In this document: positions 53,819 to 62,706 of the stretch, one piece after another
Layout: every line of letters begins with the position of its first letter
How positions within the stretch are numbered: position 1 is the first letter of the stretch
DNA from: Actinomycetes bacterium
GTDB lineage: Bacteria; Actinomycetota; Acidimicrobiia; Acidimicrobiales; Acidimicrobiaceae
Direction: 5' to 3'
DNA length: 64,000 nt
Assembly (NCBI GenBank): GCA_021805205.1
Contig: JAJZFV010000032.1
Coordinates: 1 to 64,000 of the forward strand
Made by a program: the position numbers and the translations under genes
The notes under the pieces: generated by a model
The model's database searches: none
The model's input: only the letters and a program-made list of their open reading frames with translations
Told to the model about the DNA's origin: nothing

Positions 53819-54733
53819 CTATTTTCCCCTTACCAAATCTTCCTCGACTCTCGGTCTATCTGTAGCTAGAACTGCTCCAACGACTCCTATGCATACGAGA
53901 ACCCCTCCGATCAGCGATCCTCTGCTAATTTTCTCACCTAGGATCAGCGAGCCTAGGATAACTCCGGCGAGAGGCTGAAATAGTAGCATTACCGCGCCCC
54001 TTGATGCATCGACGTGTTTGAAGCCGGAGACCCATAGAAAAAAGGCGATAACCATTCCGACGATCGAAATATATCCAACCTCTCCCCAACCGATAAGTGT
54101 CGTTGGTAGAGGCGATTTTGAATGAATCGCCGCCACAATGGCTAGTGGGGAACTAGTTACTGCACCAACCGCACAGGCCACCGCTACGACAGTGATTGCG
54201 CTGTAGCGATCGAGGAGTCGCCTACTCCAAATGGTATAGATCGACCATGCAACCATCGCCACTAATAGTAGAATAACCCCCTTGGACGATTGCTTACCTC
54301 CGGTTGGACTTCCTAGAACGATAGCCACGCCTAAAAAAGCTATAGCTATTGCCGCCCACCTCAGTGGAGGAACCTTTTCCTTGAAGATCAGCGCGCCGAG
54401 AATCGCTATCAGGATCGGTGACGAAGCGGTTATCAATGAACCGAGGCCAGCTCCGGCGTCATAGGTCCCTTGGAATTGAAAGCCAATTGAAACAGTAAAT
54501 CCGATGAGGCCCACGCCAAAGAACGAAAGATAATCGGCGCGTTCTACCTTGAGAAGGTTCTTTCTTTTGGCTATTGCGATGAGTACGATCGCAGATATCA
54601 CCTCGCGCATCTCTAGGGCCATGAAGGGTGGTATCTGTCGCATTAGAGCGTCGCTAGCTACGTACATCCCGCCCCAGATGATTGAAGCTATGGCAAGTGA
54701 CAAAAATCCACGTTGTGATGGCGAAGTAAACAC
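53819..54733 (-). CDS. EamA/DMT-family transporter
   Basis: A 304-residue membrane protein with about ten hydrophobic segments made of two EamA repeats. SIIWGGMYVASDALMRQIPPF starts the first repeat and VAMVAWSIYTIWSRRLLDRYSAITV the second; LFQPLAGVILGSLILGEKIS near the end is the usual last block. Members export amino acids, nucleosides or other metabolites. It is monocistronic; its start is 442 bases from the next minus-strand gene upstream. Substrate unknown. Confidence 0.88.
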   Translation of the reverse strand: MFTSPSQRGFLSLAIASIIWGGMYVASDALMRQIPPFMALEMREVISAIVLIAIAKRKNLLKVERADYLSFFGVGLIGFTVSIGFQFQGTYDAGAGLGSLITASSPILIAILGALIFKEKVPPLRWAAIAIAFLGVAIVLGSPTGGKQSSKGVILLLVAMVAWSIYTIWSRRLLDRYSAITVVAVACAVGAVTSSPLAIVAAIHSKSPLPTTLIGWGEVGYISIVGMVIAFFLWVSGFKHVDASRGAVMLLFQPLAGVILGSLILGEKISRGSLIGGVLVCIGVVGAVLATDRPRVEEDLVRGK

Positions 54734-55175
54734 GGAGACGATTCTAGATCGAGCAATTGATCGAGGTGTAAATTTAAAATTTCCAGACTAAGAAGCCTTG
54801 ACTTAGGTGGTCACTTTGGTACCCAGAGTAGAAGGAAGCTTCTCATCGATGAATGTAGATCTTTAAATCCTCCTTTGCATTACTCGCATTTACGCTTTTG
54901 GTGGGGGAGATTGAGTGGTGATTGTGTAAATTTTGAGCGTTATTAATCGCGTCCGCTTCATATTCTTTTGCGGGTTCTATCGACGCCGATTAATCTCTAA
55001 CGGTTATCAACTGCGACTTCTTTACTGTGGCATTTAATGAAGCCGAATTAGTCGAATCCCGATGATCACCAACGCGAGGCACTGCATCAACGTTGCTTCA
55101 TAGAGAATTCGATTTAAAAACTTGTTCTCCAGCTTTGTTGAAATGAGACTTCGGATCTATCTCGGTGGTCTTTTC
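54734..55175. other. Intergenic region upstream of the EamA transporter
   Basis: About 440 AT-rich bases that separate the ABC exporter genes from the EamA gene on the same strand. It should contain the EamA promoter; no feature stands out. Confidence 0.4.
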
Positions 55176-55961
55176 TTAGCGGGCATCCCACTTGAAGTAT
55201 CGCACTCCGATGAAGCCAAAGACCACGATGTAGCCGAAGCAGGCAAGGAGTGCAAGTGAGGTATGTTCATCCCATTGCGTCTGGGAAAGGGCAGCCTGAA
55301 AGATCGCCATGATTGTTCCAACCGGGGTCCATTTGGCAAAGGATTGGAAGGTCTCTCCCAGAACCCCGCTTACTCCTAGTAGTCCGGTCAGAAGAGGCGT
55401 TGCAAACAGAAAGCTGCCAACTGCGCTGACTGTTGTTGCCGACTTCAAGAGGCCTACCAAACTCTGTGCTATCGCTAGAAATACGAACGCTTCGAGAAGG
55501 GCGATCAACATCGTCTTTGGATAGTCGGCGAAGGTTATATTTATGTGTAGAAGTTGGCTGCTAACTATCAGGACTATCTCGGTCAGCACCTCACTTACTA
55601 CAACCTGCTTTAGGATGCAACTTGCCATAATGGTCCAGGTCGGGGCTGGTGTTACTCTTAGGCGTTGAAAGACCCCTCGCTCACGATCGCGTGCGACCAT
55701 CAACGTATATGAGATCAGTGAGAGCGATAGCAGTCCGAGAGTGACCGATAGGGTCAAAAGAAAGGGTGATCCCCCAAGCTTTGCCTGCGCCTTTGAGCTC
55801 CGAGAGATCACAAGTACGTAGACCGGTGACATTATTGCTGCGATTAGAGCTCTGCTGCTCTTTGTCAATACTAGAAAGTCAGCCACAAATAGGGACTTGA
55901 TTGCCTTAATTGGGCTCGGAGCACTTCTTGGCTGGATCCTTCCTTGGTATGTGTCAGCCAC
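55176..55961 (-). CDS. ABC-2 type transporter permease
   Basis: A 261-residue permease with about six hydrophobic segments and the ABC-2 pattern: an N-terminal cytoplasmic helix, LSVTLGLLSLSLISYTLMVARDRERGVFQRLRVTPAPTWTIMAS as the central block (the ERGVFQRLRVTP element contacts the ATPase) and a late WTPVGTIMAIFQAAL segment. GTG 55961 overlaps the end of the ATPase gene by 8 bases behind GGAGGAGA. Members export drugs, lipids or polysaccharides. Its cognate ATPase carries a stop codon, so the system may be inactive unless another ATPase substitutes. Confidence 0.86.
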   Translation of the reverse strand: MADTYQGRIQPRSAPSPIKAIKSLFVADFLVLTKSSRALIAAIMSPVYVLVISRSSKAQAKLGGSPFLLTLSVTLGLLSLSLISYTLMVARDRERGVFQRLRVTPAPTWTIMASCILKQVVVSEVLTEIVLIVSSQLLHINITFADYPKTMLIALLEAFVFLAIAQSLVGLLKSATTVSAVGSFLFATPLLTGLLGVSGVLGETFQSFAKWTPVGTIMAIFQAALSQTQWDEHTSLALLACFGYIVVFGFIGVRYFKWDAR

Positions 55962-56745
55962 GTATCTCTCCTCCAGTAAGGCCGATAAAGACGTCTTCGA
56001 GTGTTACCTTTCCCCGTGAAACCTTGAGAACCCGGGGATCCGATGCGTGCTTAGTGATCAGATTTTGGGGAGTATCTACAGTAATGATCTTTCCGTGATC
56101 TATGATTGCGACCCGATCGCAGACTGACTGAGCCTCTTCCATTGAGTGAGTGGTAAGCAGTATTGATCCTCCGCCACGGCGATTCGACTCGATCTCACTC
56201 CAAAGGCCACGGCGAGATTGCGGGTCTAGGCCGGAGGTGGGCTCATCAAGTAGTAGCAGGAGGGGTCGAGCGATATTGGCGATCAGTAGTGAAAGGCGCT
56301 GCTGTTGACCACCGGATAGCTGCTTAAAGCGCTTCCTTGACTCTTCGGATAGACCGGAGCGCTCTAGAGCAAGTGCAATATTTTTTGGGGAGAGGTCGAG
56401 GTTGTAAAGGCCCCCGTAGAGCTTAACTAACTGAGAGATGGACAGTTCCGCTTGAAAACTGGTTGACTGTAGAGCTACGCCTAGGATCGAATTTATCCTG
56501 GATCGATTTCCCTCGCCTTCGATCCCTGCCACGGAAATTCTTCCGCTTGTTGGTCTCTATAACCCCTCGATAGCACTAAGTACCGTCGTTTTTCCAGCTC
56601 CATTTGGCCCAAGCAGGCCGAATATCTCTCCTTCGGCAACGTCAAATGAGAGATCGTCAACCGCCCTGTTAGCGCCAAAGTCGACCACTAAACCTGAGAT
56701 CGATAGGATCATGGCTTGAGGATCTGAATCTTGGTGATCAGCCAT
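55954..56745 (-). pseudogene. ABC transporter ATPase interrupted by an in-frame amber codon
   Basis: The 264-codon frame is a complete CcmA/DrrA-type exporter ATPase except for TAG at 56559-56557 (codon 63). The first part has [29 protein letters not shown] and Walker [10 protein letters not shown]; after the stop the same frame continues with RPTSGRISVAGIEG, Q loop ALQSTSF, signature LSGGQQQRL, Walker B LLLLDEPTSGLD and TTHS. Homologues read EGLQRPTSG at this spot, so a single CAG to TAG change explains it. There is no other defect, which suggests a recent mutation, a readthrough site or a sequencing error. The 3' part could restart at GTG 56532 but would lack Walker A and be inactive. Confidence 0.88.
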
Positions 56746-56941
56746 CTAGTCTCCAGCGCTCATATGCAAATGCATCTAAGCACATTATCGGCATCTTTTG
56801 AGGGGCGTGATAAGGTACTTTGTAATCAATTGAGTCCAAGTCTACGCGGTTTTGAAGCGCAATTTCGAGTTAACCCAGCCAAGGTAATTCGGATCTTGCT
56901 AAATGCCGTAGGCCGCTAGTGGCTTTGGGGGATTAATCTCA

Positions 56942-58132
56942 TTATGGCTTGCGCAGAAGGAGGGAGATTCCTTGACCCACCCCGATGCACATTGTTGCTA
57001 CCCCCAGGGTGGAGTTGGTGATCGCCATCTCGTGGCTGAGGGATAGCGCTAGGCGCGCGCCACTCATCCCCAGGGGATGGCCAAGAGCGATGGCTCCACC
57101 ATTTCGATTGACGATCTCAGAGTGAGGGTCTACCCCCAATCCCTTGAGCGAGGCGATCACCTGGGAGGCAAAGGCCTCGTTTATCTCGATTAGATCGATC
57201 TGCGAGATAGAAAGTCCTTGACGCTCAAGGAGTCGCTGGGTAGCAAAGAGGGGGCCGATTCCCATGGTACGGGGTGGAACGCCAACGGTAACACAGCTCA
57301 CTACCTCGGCCAGCGGGGTAAGGCCATATCTTTCTACCGCCTCCTCCGAGGCTAGTAGTATTGCTACAGCGCCATCGTTTATCCCAGACGAGTTACCAGC
57401 AGTAACGCTTCCCCCTTGCTTGAAGGCTGGCTTCAATGAGGCGAGCTTCTCGAGCGTCGTCGACCTGGGGTGTTCGTCGACCTCAACCGGGTTACCTGAC
57501 CTATCCAAGACTTCGACTCCAATTTCAAGGTTGAAGCGACCATTAGATATCGCCTTTGCCGCCTTTTCTTGGGATGACAAGGCAAATAGGTCCTGTTCTT
57601 GGCGGCTCACCGAATAGTCATTTGCTACGTTTTCGGCGGTCTCCCCCATTGTTTCACAGCCATATGTCGCCTCCAGAGCTTTATTGATAAATCGCCAGCC
57701 GAGAGTTGTATCATAGAGGCGTTGATCGCGAGCCAAAGGGGAGTCGGCTTTACCCATGACATAAGGAGCCCTGCTCATCGATTCAACACCACCCACGATA
57801 ACTAGGTCATTATCCCTAGCTTTTATTGAGCGCATTCCATAGGCGATGGCATCTGCCCCAGAACCGCAGAGGCGGTTGACTGTTACCGCTGGTATCTTTT
57901 GGTCAAGGCCAGATAGAAGTAGTGCCATGCGCGCCACATTTCGGTTATCCTCGCCAGATTGATTAGCCGCTCCAAGGACCACCTCTTCGTAGGCGTCACT
58001 TGGAATTTCGCTGTGGCGATGTGCAAGTGCAGATATTGCAGAGGCGGCTAGATCGTCTGGTCGAATGTGGGCCAGCGCTCCATTGAAACGGCCGATTGGG
58101 GTCCGCACCCCATCAACTATGTAGGCCTTCAT
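56942..58132 (-). CDS. Acetyl-CoA acyltransferase (3-oxoadipyl-CoA thiolase type)
   Basis: A 396-residue thiolase that should split a 3-oxoacyl-CoA into acetyl-CoA and a shortened acyl-CoA. Catalytic C89 is in VNRLCGSGADA, the His in ALGHPLGMSG (about 352) and the second Cys in MCIGVGQG (about 382). GGVESMSRAPYVMGKADS, YDTTLGWRFINKALEATYG and MGETAENVA are shared with PcaF/PaaJ rather than with PhaA-type thiolases, so 3-oxoadipyl-CoA is the likely substrate. GGAG precedes the ATG. It lies 104 bases after the 3-hydroxyacyl-CoA dehydrogenase gene, which would supply its substrate. Confidence 0.9.
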   Translation of the reverse strand: MKAYIVDGVRTPIGRFNGALAHIRPDDLAASAISALAHRHSEIPSDAYEEVVLGAANQSGEDNRNVARMALLLSGLDQKIPAVTVNRLCGSGADAIAYGMRSIKARDNDLVIVGGVESMSRAPYVMGKADSPLARDQRLYDTTLGWRFINKALEATYGCETMGETAENVANDYSVSRQEQDLFALSSQEKAAKAISNGRFNLEIGVEVLDRSGNPVEVDEHPRSTTLEKLASLKPAFKQGGSVTAGNSSGINDGAVAILLASEEAVERYGLTPLAEVVSCVTVGVPPRTMGIGPLFATQRLLERQGLSISQIDLIEINEAFASQVIASLKGLGVDPHSEIVNRNGGAIALGHPLGMSGARLALSLSHEMAITNSTLGVATMCIGVGQGISLLLRKP

Positions 58133-58236
58133 CGAATGCTCCTTTGCATCTTTGTCTAAAAACTCTTTTCAACAATCGAGTTAACGTCTAGTTCGGAAAG
58201 TTTCCCACCAAGAAGAAACCTAGGTGATTGCTCACA

Positions 58237-59748
58237 TTAGCTAGCAGCTAATCGTCTAAGGTGAATCGATGGGCTGAAGTAGCTATCGCCGTAGAAGTGC
58301 GATAGGCGCAACATCAGATCGAGTATCTTGGAAGCGCCGATCTTGGAGGCGAATTCAAAGGGTCCCAGCGGGTAGTTGACACCTAAGCGCATCGCAATAT
58401 CGATATCGGCGGCGCTCGCAATCTTTGCCCCTTCGATCTCACATGCGATATTGACTATCGGCGATATCGCTCTTGCAACTACCAACCCTGGCACGTCGTC
58501 TACTTCGATAAGTTCGATTCCGCAGCTCTTTAGGAGAGATCGAACCTGTTCAACCTGCTGATCTGTGACTTGCTTGGATCTGGCAAATGCTATTGCGGAA
58601 GTCTTATCGACATCGACGTAGAAGTCGAGGACGATGGCTCCTTTGCCCCCGTGAACGATCTCTAATTCATTAGCGCATCGTCCATCGGTGATTGTTATGG
58701 TCGTTCCATCGAGCAGGTGGCTATCTGGCCCGTGGTTGAATGCCAAGGTGAGATTTGAGTTTTTGAGGAGAGGAGCAAGCTCCTCTCCGATAACGCCATT
58801 GAAGGTAAAGCCATGGCCTCGATCTTCGTCGCTTGGTTCTATGTTGGAGGAGTCCGCCGGGATAGATGAGGCGGTTGCAACCTCCCTCTTTGCCCCGCCA
58901 CCGTCGTCGTAGCTATAGATGCCTCTGCCGCTTTTTCTTCCTAAGTGGCCCGCAGCTACCAGCTCACGCTGGCGAATCGAAGGCCGATATCTGGCGTCGA
59001 AGTAGAGTTGCTCGAAGACGCTGTTGGTGACGGCTAGGTTTACGTCGTGGCCGATTAGGTCCATTAATTCGAAGGGCCCCATTCGAAATCCTCCGCATTG
59101 AACCATCAATCGATCGATCTCGCTGGGCGTCAATGAAGATTCATCGAGGAGTCGCCAGCCGCCAGAGTAAAAGGGTCGGGCGACTCGATTGACGATGAAT
59201 CCTGGAGAGACTTGGGCTTGAACCGCGGTCTTGCCGATCTTTTTGGCAAATTCAAAGGTAGCCTCAATCGTCTCCTTCGAGGTAGTTTGAGTTGGAACTA
59301 TCTCTACGAGCTTCATGTGGGTCGCTGGGTTGAAAAAGTGGAGGCCGATAGTTCTCGTTGGATCGGATAGGGCGTTGAATATCGCATTTGGCGATAGCGA
59401 CGAGGTATTTGTGGCCAAGATTGCGCCAGATGCGAGGTGCTTCTCTAATTTGGCAAACAGGGACTGCTTTAGCGCTAGATCTTCAGCTACTGCCTCGATG
59501 ATTAGGTTGCAGTCAGCCATATCTTCGATAGCGTCCACCACTAAAAGGTGAACCTGTTCGATCGATAACCCCGGAGCCTTACCTGCCTCGATTCGCTTTG
59601 CTACCTGCCCTAGAGTTAGCTCTTGTTGAGCCTTGGCAAATGGGAGATTTACATCGTAGAGGACAACTTCAAAGCCGCCATAGATCACCGCCTCGGCGAT
59701 CGACCTTCCCATGACCCCAGCCCCTACGATACCTACTCTTTGAATCAA
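58237..59748 (-). CDS. 3-Hydroxyacyl-CoA dehydrogenase (PaaH type)
   Basis: A 503-residue NAD-dependent dehydrogenase with a duplicated C-terminal domain, as in PaaH, the 3-hydroxyadipyl-CoA dehydrogenase. The NAD motif is VGIVGAGVMGRSIAEA at the start; ATNTSSLSPNAIF and GLHFFNPATHMKLVEIVPT carry the catalytic His; QVSPGFIVNRVARPFY and GFRMGPFELMDLIGHDVNL follow, and a second copy of the last element (LGVNYPLGPFEFASKIG) is near the C-terminus. The start is placed at TTG 59748, which has GGAGAG seven bases before it and gives the family length; ATG 59835 opens a longer frame with no ribosome site. Its product is the substrate of the thiolase next door. Confidence 0.9.
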   Translation of the reverse strand: MIQRVGIVGAGVMGRSIAEAVIYGGFEVVLYDVNLPFAKAQQELTLGQVAKRIEAGKAPGLSIEQVHLLVVDAIEDMADCNLIIEAVAEDLALKQSLFAKLEKHLASGAILATNTSSLSPNAIFNALSDPTRTIGLHFFNPATHMKLVEIVPTQTTSKETIEATFEFAKKIGKTAVQAQVSPGFIVNRVARPFYSGGWRLLDESSLTPSEIDRLMVQCGGFRMGPFELMDLIGHDVNLAVTNSVFEQLYFDARYRPSIRQRELVAAGHLGRKSGRGIYSYDDGGGAKREVATASSIPADSSNIEPSDEDRGHGFTFNGVIGEELAPLLKNSNLTLAFNHGPDSHLLDGTTITITDGRCANELEIVHGGKGAIVLDFYVDVDKTSAIAFARSKQVTDQQVEQVRSLLKSCGIELIEVDDVPGLVVARAISPIVNIACEIEGAKIASAADIDIAMRLGVNYPLGPFEFASKIGASKILDLMLRLSHFYGDSYFSPSIHLRRLAAS

Positions 59749-60096
59749 TGTGGCTCTCTCTCCTTTGGTGTCGTGACTTTCTCTAGTTGCATTGACCAGG
59801 TCAGCTGTAGTCTCAGTCAATGCCCTCTTCCTCATGGTGTTTCTACAAGTCGGCGCACTATTTTGGCGTCATTGATGGTTGCGAAGATACTCTCTATAGA
59901 AGCTTGATGGCGCAAAGTCGATGGCTATTACCCACGTTTGAAACTCTATCGCAGATTTAGGATGCGATTTTAAAGATTTCTTGGGTGTCGCATAGACGAA
60001 GCCCTGGAGGCCTATCTCTTTACGCAATGGCTCGAGCTTTACGGTTGATAATCTCGATACCTACTCTTTTAATCGAATCTGCTATGTTGACCCACT

Positions 60097-60963
60097 TCAA
60101 GGAGTGACAATTGGGCCGAGACGATATGTTGCTTCAGCGTTTTCAGAGAGTACCAACCGCCGCACCGCCTCGTCTTGGATGAGACCATATACCGCTCGTG
60201 CGTTCTTTGCGATACCTGGTACTCCTGGCCAATCGGTTCCAAAGATCATCTTTCGTGCCAACCTATTGAAGTTATGGTTCTTGTAGTACTCCTTCAATCG
60301 ACTTGGCGGAAGGCCTGATAATTCAATGAAGACGTTTTCTTTGATAAGTGCCATAAAGGCTGCGGCATCGTACCACCAGCCGCGGCCTCCGTGGGCCAGG
60401 ACGATCTTTAGCCTAGGAAAGTCTCTTGTGACGTCGTCTAATAGGATCGGGTCGGCAAAGGAGTGGGTGCTGCCAGGAAAGGTAGATGTGCCACAGTGGA
60501 CCACTAGCGGTATCTCCTCTTCGACACACCTTTGGTAGGCGGGATAGAGGCTACGGTCATTTGGTGCGACCCCAGCGTGAACTGGATGAAGTTTCAATGC
60601 GGTTATTCCAAAGGATAGCTGCCTGTCAAACTCCTCATCGATGGGGTAGTGCAGGTGAGGATTTACGTTACCTATGATCCCAATCCGCCCTTGGTTCGCC
60701 TCACGGATCGGCAGGAGGTCTTCGATGGGTTGAATGCCTGTTGCCTTAGGTGAGTACTCGCATAGAAGAAGTGCGCCGTCGACGCCCTCTTGCGCCAAGT
60801 ACTCGTCGAAGGCGAGAGGTTTTATGGTGCCTTGACTGTCATAGACGCGATTCGCGACCTCTTTATCTCCAAATTCATCGGCCCAACTCCTCCAAGCTTG
60901 CTTTAGGGTTGGGATCTTTGCGGCGTGAAGATGTGTGTCAATGAGGCGGTAACCGTCTAACAC
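60097..60963 (-). CDS. Amidohydrolase-2 (ACMSD-like) family protein
   Basis: A 288-residue TIM-barrel metal hydrolase or decarboxylase. LIDTHLHAAKIPTL gives the HxH metal site, LKLHPVHAG and IPLVVHCGTST carry further His residues, VLAHGGRGWWYDAAAF follows, and FGTDWPGVPG has the catalytic Asp. The family includes ACMSD-type decarboxylases and lactonases. The GTG start at 60963 is immediately next to the ferredoxin stop codon, so the two are cotranscribed. In the aromatic-acid context it may hydrolyse a lactone or decarboxylate an intermediate; the substrate is not known. Confidence 0.83.
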   Translation of the reverse strand: MLDGYRLIDTHLHAAKIPTLKQAWRSWADEFGDKEVANRVYDSQGTIKPLAFDEYLAQEGVDGALLLCEYSPKATGIQPIEDLLPIREANQGRIGIIGNVNPHLHYPIDEEFDRQLSFGITALKLHPVHAGVAPNDRSLYPAYQRCVEEEIPLVVHCGTSTFPGSTHSFADPILLDDVTRDFPRLKIVLAHGGRGWWYDAAAFMALIKENVFIELSGLPPSRLKEYYKNHNFNRLARKMIFGTDWPGVPGIAKNARAVYGLIQDEAVRRLVLSENAEATYRLGPIVTP

Positions 60964-61293
60964 TTATAGACCTTTCACTAACTGGGTGTCGACACCGATG
61001 GCTCCAACCATTTGTGATCCTCCAGGGTTGCCAATTGGTCCATCTCTCCCAGGGAGAACTAATTCGAAGAAGTCTTTGTTGTCTTGAACGTGAGCCTCTT
61101 CACCCTCTGGAACTTTTCGGTCTTGCCAGATAGCGTTCGTAGGGCAGGCCGGTTCGCATGCGCCACAATCTATACACTCGAATGGATTGATGTAAAGCTT
61201 CTTCTCCCCTTCGTAGATACAGTCGACCGGACATTCGTCAACGCACGACTTATCCATCGTTCCAATGCATTGGCTGGTAATTACATATGGCAT
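60964..61293 (-). CDS. fdxA: Seven-iron ferredoxin (3Fe-4S/4Fe-4S)
   Basis: A 109-residue electron carrier. MPYVITSQCIGTMDKSCVDECPVDCIYEGE supplies the first cluster ligands and CIDCGACEPACPTNAI the second, in the order and spacing of actinobacterial FdxA proteins; the C-terminal acidic extension (about residues 62-109) is also typical. It is directly upstream of the amidohydrolase gene and about 300 bases downstream of a ferredoxin reductase gene on the same strand, so the pair can pass NADPH electrons to an oxygenase. Confidence 0.94.
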   Translation of the reverse strand: MPYVITSQCIGTMDKSCVDECPVDCIYEGEKKLYINPFECIDCGACEPACPTNAIWQDRKVPEGEEAHVQDNKDFFELVLPGRDGPIGNPGGSQMVGAIGVDTQLVKGL

Positions 61294-61592
61294 ATACGTT
61301 CCAATCTATATTTTTCTTTTGACCTTCGCTCCCTGCTCCAAAGTGACGCCAAATCTTTGGTGAAGCGTCCGTTGGTTGTGCTAGGTGGTACTTTCTAATA
61401 CTTGATCTACCGGGTGGGACCCCACCAAATCGAAATCCTCGAAGGGTCAAGGCAAAGTTGAAGAATATCTAAGCGGCATCTTCTTCCGAGGGATTTTTAT
61501 CGATCGTTAAGCGCTCCCCCAGTGGTGTCTTGGTTCTTTTGGACTACTTTATGATTTGATCTTTTGGCAATGGGGCGACGCTAGATCGCTGG
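61294..61592. other. Gap between ferredoxin reductase and ferredoxin genes
   Basis: About 300 bases, probably with the promoter of the ferredoxin-amidohydrolase transcript. No hairpin or operator was recognised. Confidence 0.4.
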
Positions 61593-62633
61593 TTATTTGT
61601 TGTCCGATGAGTGACCAGGGGCAAGATGCTCCTTGGGATCGATCTTGACTACCGCATTATTTACCGCAGTTGCAACCTCGCCAAAACCTACCGCGATCAA
61701 TTTGACCTTACCTTCGTAGGTCGCGATGTCTCCGGCTGCGTATAGCCCATCCACATTCGTCTCCATCTTGGTATTTACCTCGATGTGGCGGTTATCTGCG
61801 ACATTTACGCCAAGGGCCTTAATCGATGCAACGTTGGCGTTGAAGCCAAGGGCGGCAACGATGCGGTCGCAGCTTCGATAGAAGACCTCATCGCTCTTTG
61901 TGATTTCGATCTTTTCGATTCGATCTGTACCAATAAGCGCAGTGACCTCGGCCTCTGTTATCACCTCTACGTCTGAGGCTAGTAGCTCCTTGACGCTTGC
62001 CTCATGACCCCTAAATTCGCTTCGTCGATGCACTAGCGTGACACTTTTTGCGACCTCGGTTAGCATTAGGGCATAATCTATGGCGCTATCTCCTCCACCT
62101 ACGACAACGACTTCAAGGTCATTTAGTTCGGTTGGATCTGGTATGAAGTAAAGGAGGCCTTCACCGCTATAGTTGCGTGCCGCGGGGAGTGGTTTTGGCG
62201 AAAATGTTCCAACGCCTCCGCATATCAGTACCGCGCGTGCTTGGATCCTTCTTCCAGATCCAGTGGTGAGGGTGTGAATCTTGGAATCCTGGTCAAGATC
62301 GCGATCGACCACCGACTCCCCTAGAAAGAAGGTGGGTTTGTAGCGCAGGGCCTGTTGGTAGAGGCCGTCGACTAACTCCCTACCAAGTATCTGGGGAAAG
62401 CCAGCTACATCATAGATCTTCTTCTCGGGATAGAGGGCAGAAATTTGACCACCTACCACGCTGAGCGAGTCGATAATAGCCACCCTTCGACCTCTAAAGC
62501 CGGCGTAGTAGGCGCCGTAGAGGCCAACTGGACCTGCTCCAATGATAACTATGTCGAAGGCTTGGTCATTTGACTCATCGTATACCTCTGCGACTTGGTC
62601 GTTCGCAGTCGCGTCACTTATTACAGCTGTCAC
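61593..62633 (-). CDS. Ferredoxin-NADP reductase, thioredoxin reductase-like type
   Basis: A 346-residue flavoprotein. FAD motif IIGAGPVGLYGAYYAGFRG, SVVGGQISALYPEKKIYDVAGFP, NADPH motif VVGGGDSAIDYALML and YAAGDIATYEGKVKLIAVGFGE are those of the YumC-type ferredoxin(flavodoxin)-NADP reductases; the CxxC of true thioredoxin reductases is absent. The GTG start has GGGAGA nine bases before it. It lies 73 bases downstream of the benzoate-CoA ligase gene and upstream of the 7Fe ferredoxin gene, so it likely reduces that ferredoxin for an aromatic-CoA oxygenase. Confidence 0.93.
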   Translation of the reverse strand: MTAVISDATANDQVAEVYDESNDQAFDIVIIGAGPVGLYGAYYAGFRGRRVAIIDSLSVVGGQISALYPEKKIYDVAGFPQILGRELVDGLYQQALRYKPTFFLGESVVDRDLDQDSKIHTLTTGSGRRIQARAVLICGGVGTFSPKPLPAARNYSGEGLLYFIPDPTELNDLEVVVVGGGDSAIDYALMLTEVAKSVTLVHRRSEFRGHEASVKELLASDVEVITEAEVTALIGTDRIEKIEITKSDEVFYRSCDRIVAALGFNANVASIKALGVNVADNRHIEVNTKMETNVDGLYAAGDIATYEGKVKLIAVGFGEVATAVNNAVVKIDPKEHLAPGHSSDNK

Positions 62634-62706
62634 TTTGATGGACTCTCCCGTGTGATATCGATCTCTACAAATTCGAGGTTTTTAGGCAAGTTCTTGATGT
62701 AGGCGG

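Noticed and set aside
56557-56559. Amber codon as a pyrrolysine or other recoding site
   Set aside because: ABC ATPases do not use special residues here, homologues have Gln, and no recoding element or pyl gene is seen.
56532-56560. GTG restart that would make the 3' part of the ABC ATPase a functional short protein
   Set aside because: The product would lack Walker A and could not bind ATP properly, and there is no good ribosome site.
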